Assembly: GCA_031268245.1 (NCBI GenBank)
Contig: JAIRXN010000016.1
Span: 1 to 6,297, forward strand
Reading direction: 5' to 3'
Length of the DNA: 6,297 nucleotides
DNA from: Treponema sp.
GTDB taxonomy: Bacteria > Spirochaetota > Spirochaetia > Treponematales > Breznakiellaceae
This document shows positions 1-6,286 of the stretch, piece by piece (position 1 is the stretch's first letter; each line of letters begins with the position of its first letter). Below the pieces are notes generated by a model that had not been told where the DNA came from, ran no database searches, and was given only the letters and a program-made list of their open reading frames with translations. The position numbers were made by a program, and so were the translations under genes.

Positions 1-624
1 TTAACCGTTGAAACACTTGATGTGGCTTTTACCACTGTTTTCTGGAATTTTATCAAGGACGGTGGTTATAGTATTCGGGAAAAAACTATAGGCGCTCCGC
101 AGTTTTACCGGTTCTATAAGCCGTTAGACAAATCTTTTCCGGAAATGCTGGAGCTATTCGCCCGTGTTCCGGATACCGTTGAGTATAAGGGGGAAGGCCG
201 TCTAACGCCAATTCCGATAGGAGACGAGGTTTCAAGTTTGTCCGCTATTTTTCTCAACGATGATTATTATCATTTTATTCATCAATACAAACATACTCAT
301 AACGGTTTAAGTTATATTGGCGCCGAAGGTCTCATCCCGCTTAAAGCCCGTGCTTATATTGATTTGCTTGCCCGCAAAGAAAAGGGCGAACTTGTTGATT
401 CATCGGATATTAAGAAGCACAAAAATGATATTTTCAGGCTCTATACGATACTTTCCCCGCAGGCCCGTTTTGTTATCGGAGACACAATCGCCCGTGATTT
501 AGCTGATGCGTTTAGCGCATTACTCACGGATAAGACTATCGACTTAAAAAGCCTGCATATTCAAGGGACTACTATAGCGAAAGTTCTGCATGAATTGAAA
601 TTAATGTATGGCCTCGATAATTGA
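1..624 (+). CDS. AbiEii-like nucleotidyltransferase family protein, C-terminal part (5' end outside window)
   Basis: The reading frame is open from base 1, giving 207 visible residues that end at TGA 622-624. A GTG at 22 could start it, but the frame continues upstream without a stop, so the gene is most likely cut by the window edge. The segment from about visible residue 107 to 147 (GLIPLKARAYIDLLARK, then DSSDIKKHKNDIFRL) matches my memory of a bacterial family usually called hypothetical or AbiEii/AbiGii-like nucleotidyltransferase. In AbiEii proteins a Lys-Ala helix is followed by an Arg and an Asp-rich motif near the C terminus. The catalytic GS...D motif expected near the N terminus would lie outside the window, so activity cannot be judged. 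Sampled GC (about 27-43 percent) is well below the carAB genes, consistent with horizontal transfer. If it is a toxin, a partner antitoxin would be expected upstream. The family call is from memory only; that it is a real gene is fairly secure. Confidence 0.6.
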   Translation, partial: LTVETLDVAFTTVFWNFIKDGGYSIREKTIGAPQFYRFYKPLDKSFPEMLELFARVPDTVEYKGEGRLTPIPIGDEVSSLSAIFLNDDYYHFIHQYKHTHNGLSYIGAEGLIPLKARAYIDLLARKEKGELVDSSDIKKHKNDIFRLYTILSPQARFVIGDTIARDLADAFSALLTDKTIDLKSLHIQGTTIAKVLHELKLMYGLDN

Positions 625-856
625 ATCATAGCGTTATCCACTTTACCCAAATTCTCTTTCTTATTCGCAGAAAAAAAGGAGAAATTTACAATATCGTCTC
701 CGTTTATCTTCTGTTCGCGGGGTTCGTGCCGTTTGCGGCTTTATCTTTATGTCCGTGTTCGTAATTGTCCGTGTGGCCAGATTTCGGTCTGTTGTGGTAA
801 AAGGAAAATCGCTGGTATCTTGAACAAAAACGCTTCCCCTCATAAACTTGGGACAC
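625..856. other. Intergenic region before carA, without a convincing promoter
   Basis: This 232-base gap follows the low-GC gene and leads to carA. An imperfect pyrimidine/purine inverted repeat (652-662 against 673-683, one mismatch, one G-T pair) has no T-run after it. A 4-bp GC hairpin (728-731/736-739) is followed by TTTATCTTTAT but is too short to call a terminator. An AAAAGGAG at 674-681 looks like an SD but no ATG, GTG or TTG follows at usable spacing. A TTGAAC (820-825) with TAAACT (843-848), spaced 17, would start transcription almost at the carA ATG, so it is unconvincing. I see no known riboswitch or PyrR-type leader. Confidence 0.5.
750..774. repeat. Pair of 9-bp direct repeats TGTCCGTGT
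   Basis: TGTCCGTGT occurs at 750-758 and again at 766-774, exactly 16 bases apart. A related GTCTGTTGTGGTAAAA follows at about 787-802, and TTTATCTT is repeated at 703-710 and 740-747. The layout recalls the short YCYGTG-type interspersed intergenic sequences found in many environmental bacterial genomes, but that link is from memory. The repeats themselves are seen directly; their function is unknown. Confidence 0.4.
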
Positions 857-2110
857 ATGAAACAGAAGTCTGCATTCATTCCCAAACAAGCCACGCTTGT
901 CCTGGAAGACGGTTCGGAATTCCCCGGTTACAGTTTCGGTAAGGCCCGTTCCCAGGCGGGGGAAGTGGTATTTACCACCGGGATGTCGGGATATCCCCAG
1001 TCACTCACCGACCCAAGTTTCCGGGGACAGATCCTCGTTGCCACCTGGCCTCTTCAGGGAAACTATGGCGTTCCGGTAAGTCCCAAAAACTGCGAGCCTT
1101 TCTTTGACAATCAGGGTATTCCCCTTCACTTTGAATCGGAAAAGGTGCAGGTTTCAGGCTTTGTGGTTTCCGAGGTCTGTGAAGAACCAAGTCACTTTGA
1201 CAGCGGAGCCGCTCTTTCTGTGTGGCTTGAAAAAAACGGTGTTCCCGGCATCAGGGGTATTGATACACGGGCTCTCACCAAACGCCTTAGGGAACGGGGT
1301 GTGATGATGGGGAAAATTCTTGTGGAGGGAAGCCGGGATGTTACCATTGATTCAGGTCTCGTTTCCCACCCCGTTGCGGATGTCTCTCCTGCGGAAGTAA
1401 AAAGTTTTCTGCCCCCCGGTCTTTTGTCAAAGGCAATGGAAAAACGGAGAACCGGCGCCGGCGAAGAGGAAGATGACGAATACTTCGGTAGTCATTTTGC
1501 GCTTCCTGAAAGGCCGAACCTTCTGCGGATCGCTCTGGTGGATTGTGGAGCAAAGGCCAATATCTACCGCTGTCTTCTGGACAGGGGGGTACAAATTATA
1601 CGGCTCCCCTGGGATCACGATCTTTCGGATATTGAATATGACGGGCTTTTTCTTTCCAACGGCCCCGGGGATCCAAAGGACTGCGGCAGAACCATTGCCA
1701 TGGTACGCAAGGCTTTCGGTATCGGAAAGCCCGTCTTCGGTATATGTCTGGGAAATCAGATCATGGCCCTGGCCGCGGGCGCCGATACCTACAAGCTTCC
1801 CTATGGCCACCGGGGGCAGAATCAGCCCTGTACGGAACTGGGCAAGGGCGGCAAAAACAGTAAAGCTGCACGCTGCTATATCACGAGTCAGAATCACGGT
1901 TATGCGGTAAGGCAGGACAGTCTCCCTCCGGGCTGGGAACCCTGGTTTATAAATGCCAACGATTCTACCATTGAAGGGATCCGTTCCGCACACAAACCTT
2001 TTTCTGCGGTACAGTTTCACCCCGAAGGCTGTCCCGGCCCGCGAGACACGGAGTTTCTTCTCGACCGTTTTATCGATCAGATAAAGGAAAGTAAAAATGC
2101 TGATAAATAA
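857..2110 (+). CDS. carA: Carbamoyl-phosphate synthase small (glutaminase) subunit
   Basis: CarA hydrolyses glutamine and channels the ammonia to CarB, in the cytoplasm. The protein has 417 residues (E. coli CarA about 382). The N-terminal CarA domain contains VLEDGSEF and SGYPQSLTDPS. The class I amidotransferase domain starts near residue 222 and has FLSNGPGDP (265-273), nucleophile Cys297 in GICLGNQ, His347 in SQNHG, and His388/Glu390 in FHPE, so it should be active. PLQGNYGVP, PWDH, GQNQPC and the residues around FINAND match the eukaryotic CAD glutaminase better than E. coli CarA. An acidic stretch (EEEDDE, 203-208) and a Gly/Lys-rich insertion before SQNHG add length. ATG 857 is chosen because MKQKSAF leads directly into the conserved start. 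TTG 848 is the only other in-frame start before the stop at 821. Neither has a good SD; GGGA at 850-853 is too close to 857. The gene overlaps carB. Confidence 0.95.
   Translation: MKQKSAFIPKQATLVLEDGSEFPGYSFGKARSQAGEVVFTTGMSGYPQSLTDPSFRGQILVATWPLQGNYGVPVSPKNCEPFFDNQGIPLHFESEKVQVSGFVVSEVCEEPSHFDSGAALSVWLEKNGVPGIRGIDTRALTKRLRERGVMMGKILVEGSRDVTIDSGLVSHPVADVSPAEVKSFLPPGLLSKAMEKRRTGAGEEEDDEYFGSHFALPERPNLLRIALVDCGAKANIYRCLLDRGVQIIRLPWDHDLSDIEYDGLFLSNGPGDPKDCGRTIAMVRKAFGIGKPVFGICLGNQIMALAAGADTYKLPYGHRGQNQPCTELGKGGKNSKAARCYITSQNHGYAVRQDSLPPGWEPWFINANDSTIEGIRSAHKPFSAVQFHPEGCPGPRDTEFLLDRFIDQIKESKNADK
2084..2088 (+). promoter_or_regulatory. Ribosome binding site of carB, inside carA
   Basis: AAGGA lies 8 bases before the carB ATG at 2097, within the last codons of carA. 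It fixes the carB start and, with the 14-base overlap, points to translation of carB by ribosomes finishing carA. Confidence 0.75.
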
Positions 2111-5100
2111 AGTTTTGGTGCTGGGTTCGGGCGGCCTCAAGATTGGTCAGGCGGGAGAATTTGACTATTCCGGTTCCCAGGCTCTCAAGGCTCTGAGGGA
2201 AGAAGGGATCAAAACAGTCCTTATCAACCCCAATATCGCTACCATTCAAACCAGCGAAGGTATGGCGGACGCTACCTACTTCCTTCCCGTCACTCCCGAA
2301 TATGTTAAACAGGTAATTGAAAAAGAAAGACCCGACGGCCTCTTCCTCTCCTTTGGGGGACAGACTGCGCTTAACTGCGGGGTGGCCCTGGACAGGGATG
2401 GTACTCTCTACAAATACGGGGTGGAGGTTCTCGGTACTCCGGTTAAGGCGATAGAGGATACCGAAGACCGTGAACGTTTCGTGGAACGCCTCAATGAGAT
2501 CTACGCGAAGACGCCTCGCAGTATCGCTGCTACCAGTATCAATGCTGCGGTAAAGGCGGCTTCTTCCATAGCTTACCCGGTTATGGTTCGGGCGGCCTAT
2601 GCGCTCGGCGGGGCGGGATCGGGGATCTGCAGGAATGAAAAGGAACTCCGCCGCCGCTGCGACAGGGTTTTTGCCCGTACTTCGGAAACCAGTACGCCTC
2701 CCCAGGTGCTGGTGGAAGAGTGGCTGGGGGGCTGGAAAGAGATCGAATACGAGGTGGTCAGGGATAGATACGATAACTGCATCACTGTCTGTAATATGGA
2801 AAACTTCGATCCCCTGGGCATCCATACCGGCGAGAGTATCGTTGTCGCTCCTTCACAAACCCTGACGGACTGTGAATATCACAAGCTGAGGCGTATCGCC
2901 ATTAACGTGATCCGCCATCTGGGTATTGTCGGCGAATGCAATATACAGTACGCCCTCGATCCTGCTTCCGAGGATTACAGGATAATTGAAGTGAATGCCC
3001 GGCTTTCCCGTTCTTCCGCCCTGGCTTCAAAGGCTACAGGCTACCCTCTGGCCTTTGTTGCGGCAAAACTTGCGCTGGGTTATTCGCTTGCGGAAATAGA
3101 AAACCGTATCACCCTGGCTACCAAGTCCTGCTTTGAACCGGCTCTCGATTACATCGTGGTGAAGATCCCCCGCTGGGATCTGACAAAGTTTAAGAATGTT
3201 GATCTGGGCATCGGTTCTGAAATGAAGAGTGTCGGAGAAGTGATGTCCATCGGCCGCAATTTTGAGGAAGCTCTGCAGAAAGCCCTGCGTATGACGGGGA
3301 CAGGGGCTCCGGGCTTGGCAGGGGACTACGGCTTCCTTGGCGCCCTCAGCGCAAAGAACAAAAATGCGGAGGGAGGCATAAACCCTGCCGGTATACGGGA
3401 TGCCCTTACAAAACCGACCGATCGCAGAATCTTTGTCATCTACCGGGCAATGATGGAAGGCTGGAGCGTGGACAAGATCCACCGGCTTACCAAAATCGAC
3501 AAGTGGTTTTTATACAAGATTGCAAACTGCCTCGAAACGGAGGAGCGGCTCCGGGAAGCAGGGGAAGCCGGCAGAAACGGAGAAGACAAAAAGAAAAAAG
3601 CTTCCGTGTCTGCGCCGGATCGCACACTGTTGCTGCGGGCCAAACAGCTCGGCTTTTCCGACGCCCGCATCGGCGAATTTCTGGGCATGGAAGAGATGGA
3701 ATTCCGCAGTCTCCGGGAAGAGTACCGCATCAGACCTTCAATAAAACAGATCGACACTCTTGCCGCGGAATACCCCGCAAAAACCAACTACCTCTACATG
3801 AGCTACTGCGGTACAGGCGCCCCGATGGACGATGTTTCACCTTCAGGCCGCGGAGTGATGGTGCTGGGTTCGGGCGCCTACCGCATCGGAAGCAGCGTAG
3901 AATTTGACTGGTGCTGCGTCAACGCCGTGGAAACTGCCCGCAAGCTCGGCCGCTATACCATCATGGTGAACTGCAACCCGGAAACGGTTTCTACCGACTA
4001 TGACATGTGCGACAGGCTCTACTTTGAAGAATTGAGCCTTGAGCGGGTTCTTGATATCTATGAACGCGAACACCCCGGCGGGATCATCCTCTCCATGGGA
4101 GGCCAGATACCGAATAACCTGGCAACCAGTCTCTACAGCGCCGGGGCGCTGATCTACGGTACGAGACCTGAGTCCATCGACATGGCGGAAGACAGAAACA
4201 AATTCTCGGGCCTTCTTGACAGGCTGGGAATTGAGCAGCCTGAATGGAAGGAGCTTACCGATCTTGATTCCGCGAAAGCCTTTGCGGCCGAGTCAGGCTA
4301 CCCTGTGCTGATCAGGCCAAGCTATGTGCTCTCGGGGGCTGCCATGAACGTTGCCTGGGACGACGACAGCCTTGAACGGTTTTTGCGTCTGGCCGCGGAT
4401 GTCTCGGCGGAACACCCGGTTGTCATTTCAAAGTTCATTGAGAATTCCAAGGAAATCGAAATTGATGCGGTGGCCCGCAGGGGAGAGATTCTCTTCCATG
4501 CCATCACGGAACATATCGAAAATGCGGGCGTACATTCCGGGGATGCAACAGTAGTTCTACCGGCCCAGAGACTCTATATCGAAACAATCAGGAAGATCCG
4601 CAGAATCAGTGAGGAGATTGCAAAAGCCCTGGATATTACCGGGCCTTTCAATATACAGTTTCTCGCCCAGCGGAACCGGGTACGGGTCATCGAGTGCAAC
4701 CTCCGTTCCAGCCGGAGCTTCCCTTTCTGTTCCAAGGTGAGCCGGGTCAACATGATCGAGATGGCGGTAAAAGCCATGCTTGATGAAAGCGTACAAAAGG
4801 CCCCGGCCAGCGCGCTGGATCTTCCCTGGGTTGGAGTCAAGGCGGCGCAGTTCAGCTTCGGCAGACTCCACGGAGCGGATCCTGTGTCGGGAGTGGAGAT
4901 GGCCTCCACCGGAGAAGTAGGCTGCATCGGCTCGGAACTTTCCGACGCATTCCTCAAGGCCCTGCTCTCTGTCGGTTACCGCCTGCCAAAGAAACGCGTC
5001 CTCCTTTCCACCGGGCCCCTTGAAGACAAACTCGGCTTCCTTGATTCGGCACGCAAGCTTGTCGCCATGGATTATGAACTCTACGCCTCCAGAGGGACCG

Positions 5101-5393
5101 CAAAGTTCCTGTCGCAAAACGGAGTAAACGCACACGTACTCAACTGGCCCCTTGAATCAAAGGAACCGAACATTACGACATACATCAAAAAGCGGGAAGT
5201 TGACATGATCATTAACATTCCCAAAAACAACCGGGAGACGGAACTGAAAAACGACTACCTCATCCGGCGCATGGCGGTCGACTTTGACATCCCCCTCTTT
5301 ACCAATGTCAAGGTTGCACGGGAATTCATCGACGCCCTTGCATATCACAAGGAGAAAGGTCTGGAAATAAAAGCCTGGGAAGAGTATGTGTAA
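2097..5393 (+). CDS. carB: Carbamoyl-phosphate synthase large subunit, CAD/CPS1-like
   Basis: CarB makes carbamoyl phosphate from bicarbonate, ammonia supplied by CarA, and two ATP. It has 1098 residues (E. coli 1073) in the usual order. The first pre-ATP-grasp motif is GSGGLKIGQAGEFDYSG at 10-26. The first ATP-grasp domain has GWKEIEYEVVRD from 212 and metal ligands Gln284, Glu298, Asn300. A helical linker spans about 420-575. The second half begins with GSGAYRIGSSVEFDW near 591 and has ligands Gln854, Glu866, Asn868. The MGS-like regulatory domain runs from about 965 to the end. Both active sites look intact. IEVNARLSRSS, IECNLRSSRSF and PSYVLSGAAMNV are shared with eukaryotic CAD. The tail (INIPKNN, YLIRR, FTNVKV) resembles human CPS1. 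A Lys-rich insertion, KKKK at 498-501, sits in the linker. The Asp791 used by E. coli CarB to bind ornithine is replaced by Arg794. The start is set by the ATG with AAGGA upstream. Confidence 0.97.
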   Translation: MLINKVLVLGSGGLKIGQAGEFDYSGSQALKALREEGIKTVLINPNIATIQTSEGMADATYFLPVTPEYVKQVIEKERPDGLFLSFGGQTALNCGVALDRDGTLYKYGVEVLGTPVKAIEDTEDRERFVERLNEIYAKTPRSIAATSINAAVKAASSIAYPVMVRAAYALGGAGSGICRNEKELRRRCDRVFARTSETSTPPQVLVEEWLGGWKEIEYEVVRDRYDNCITVCNMENFDPLGIHTGESIVVAPSQTLTDCEYHKLRRIAINVIRHLGIVGECNIQYALDPASEDYRIIEVNARLSRSSALASKATGYPLAFVAAKLALGYSLAEIENRITLATKSCFEPALDYIVVKIPRWDLTKFKNVDLGIGSEMKSVGEVMSIGRNFEEALQKALRMTGTGAPGLAGDYGFLGALSAKNKNAEGGINPAGIRDALTKPTDRRIFVIYRAMMEGWSVDKIHRLTKIDKWFLYKIANCLETEERLREAGEAGRNGEDKKKKASVSAPDRTLLLRAKQLGFSDARIGEFLGMEEMEFRSLREEYRIRPSIKQIDTLAAEYPAKTNYLYMSYCGTGAPMDDVSPSGRGVMVLGSGAYRIGSSVEFDWCCVNAVETARKLGRYTIMVNCNPETVSTDYDMCDRLYFEELSLERVLDIYEREHPGGIILSMGGQIPNNLATSLYSAGALIYGTRPESIDMAEDRNKFSGLLDRLGIEQPEWKELTDLDSAKAFAAESGYPVLIRPSYVLSGAAMNVAWDDDSLERFLRLAADVSAEHPVVISKFIENSKEIEIDAVARRGEILFHAITEHIENAGVHSGDATVVLPAQRLYIETIRKIRRISEEIAKALDITGPFNIQFLAQRNRVRVIECNLRSSRSFPFCSKVSRVNMIEMAVKAMLDESVQKAPASALDLPWVGVKAAQFSFGRLHGADPVSGVEMASTGEVGCIGSELSDAFLKALLSVGYRLPKKRVLLSTGPLEDKLGFLDSARKLVAMDYELYASRGTAKFLSQNGVNAHVLNWPLESKEPNITTYIKKREVDMIINIPKNNRETELKNDYLIRRMAVDFDIPLFTNVKVAREFIDALAYHKEKGLEIKAWEEYV

Positions 5394-5408
5394 GCTTTCA
5401 TCCTCCGG

Positions 5409-5429
5409 GGCGGGAACTTCATTCCTGCC
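5409..5429 (+). terminator. Candidate hairpin terminator after carB
   Basis: An 8-bp stem (5409-5416 with 5422-5429, one G-T pair) closes a 5-base CTTCA loop, 15 bases after the carB stop. The following GATTATTTGAT is only moderately T-rich and runs into the stop codon of the convergent gene. On the minus strand no T-run follows the stem, so it would serve mainly carAB. Confidence 0.4.
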
Positions 5430-5431
5430 GA

Positions 5432-6274
5432 TTATTTGATAATACTGGTTTTCCCCGGGCTGCTCCGGCCTTCCAGATTAGGCAGCCGTTTTTCCAGGGC
5501 CGCCAGGGATATTTCCACATCTTCATGCGCTTCGTATTCGTTTACGCAGCCGACGGTGATCATGTCGATGGGCCGGAGTATATTCCAGTTAAATGTAAGT
5601 CCGACATAGGGGGTAGTGCGTCCTGCGCCCATGGGCTTAATGGTCATCACCGGCTTCTTCGCCTCGTGGATGATGCGTATAACCGATTCAATTTCTATCT
5701 GCATCATAAAACCGACACAGTTAAGGATCTGAATGTATGTTTCCACATCATATTCGTTGAGATCCGCATACTGAATGATCTCGGGCATGTGGGCGCTGAG
5801 GCCGGGGATGAGGCCGTACTCCCGCATCATCTCCGTATACTGGGGCAGGCGGTCGATGATTCTTTTATTTTTGTTGACCAACTGTTCGCAACTGGAATGG
5901 TGAATCAGGCAGAAGGTGGAACCGATTTCGGCGCTGGTTTTGAATATGGCCCTGGCCTCCTTTCTGGCGGCCTCGTTATCGTCCACATTGATGATGGGGG
6001 TGTCGATGAGGATCAGCTTTTTCCCTATTCTATCCTGAATGCGTTTAATCTTGTCCAGACAGTCCGGCGCCGAGGAGAAGGGCGCCATCCACGCATCAAT
6101 TCCGTACTGCAGGAAGGCGTTGATCACCTGAAGGGTGGCGTCAACGGTAGAATGATAATCCTTGATAAAAAGATCCGCCGCGTGTCCCGTATGACTCCAG
6201 CCAAAAATCCAGTTCGACCCGATTAATAACCTCGGCAGGGAAACCCCCGCCACCGTTGTTCTGGGAAATGCCAT
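5432..6274 (-). CDS. Unknown conserved-looking protein, probable TIM-barrel fold
   Basis: This 280-residue gene starts at ATG 6274 with AAGGAG six bases upstream and ends at TAA 5434-5432. I do not recognise a characterised family. No signal peptide or membrane segment is seen, so it is probably cytoplasmic. Predicted strands alternate with helices in a barrel-like way: LLIGSNW (16-22), IDAWMAP (59-65), LILIDTP (87-93), STFCLIHH (119-126), IPGLSAH (156-162), PVMTIKPMGAG (208-218) and DMITVGC (237-243). The last two strands recall the end of aldo-keto reductase barrels, but I cannot place the Asp-Tyr-Lys-His tetrad. Candidate active-site residues at strand ends are His28 in GWSHTGH, Asp91, His125, His126, His162, Glu165 and Lys213; several His could bind metal, as in xylose-isomerase-like barrels. 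The last dozen residues look disordered. It faces carB with a 38-base gap and shares no operon with it. Reality of the gene is secure; fold is inferred; function is unknown. Confidence 0.85.
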   Translation of the reverse strand: MAFPRTTVAGVSLPRLLIGSNWIFGWSHTGHAADLFIKDYHSTVDATLQVINAFLQYGIDAWMAPFSSAPDCLDKIKRIQDRIGKKLILIDTPIINVDDNEAARKEARAIFKTSAEIGSTFCLIHHSSCEQLVNKNKRIIDRLPQYTEMMREYGLIPGLSAHMPEIIQYADLNEYDVETYIQILNCVGFMMQIEIESVIRIIHEAKKPVMTIKPMGAGRTTPYVGLTFNWNILRPIDMITVGCVNEYEAHEDVEISLAALEKRLPNLEGRSSPGKTSIIK

Positions 6275-6280
6275 GTTATA

Positions 6281-6286
6281 CTCCTT
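6281..6286 (-). promoter_or_regulatory. Ribosome binding site of the minus-strand barrel-protein gene
   Basis: CTCCTT on the plus strand reads AAGGAG on the minus strand, with six bases between it and the ATG at 6274. It fixes the start. Only 11 further bases are visible upstream, too few to assess a promoter. Confidence 0.85.

Noticed and set aside
1..624. GTG at 22 as the true start of the first gene
   Set aside because: The frame is open to the window edge and the visible part lacks the expected N-terminal catalytic region, so a truncated gene is more likely.
728..750. GCCG-TTTG-CGGC hairpin followed by TTTATCTTTAT as a terminator
   Set aside because: The stem is only 4 bp and the T-run is interrupted; also about 100 bases from the preceding stop codon.
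820..848. TTGAAC/TAAACT as a carAB promoter
   Set aside because: Each hexamer matches consensus at only four of six bases, and the start would fall at the carA start codon; kept only as part of the leaderless hypothesis.
661..894. Minus-strand open frames of 61-77 codons between the first gene and carA
   Set aside because: They begin inside carA, show no motif and overlap the repeat-like stretch.
691..942. Cys-containing plus-strand open frame after an SD-like AAAAGGAG
   Set aside because: No ATG, GTG or TTG at usable spacing from the SD-like sequence; the first start codon is a TTG at 733 and the frame runs into carA. More likely chance in repeat-like DNA.
1427..2140. 237-codon minus-strand open frame across carA
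   Set aside because: Antisense shadow of a conserved gene with intact catalytic residues; composition is explained by carA codon bias.
2070..2825. 251-codon minus-strand open frame across the start of carB
   Set aside because: Antisense shadow of conserved carB; no recognisable domain.
5525..6226. 233-codon plus-strand open frame antisense to the barrel-protein gene
   Set aside because: It lies entirely opposite a gene with a strong SD and regular protein pattern; its own translation shows no recognisable motif and no SD precedes it.
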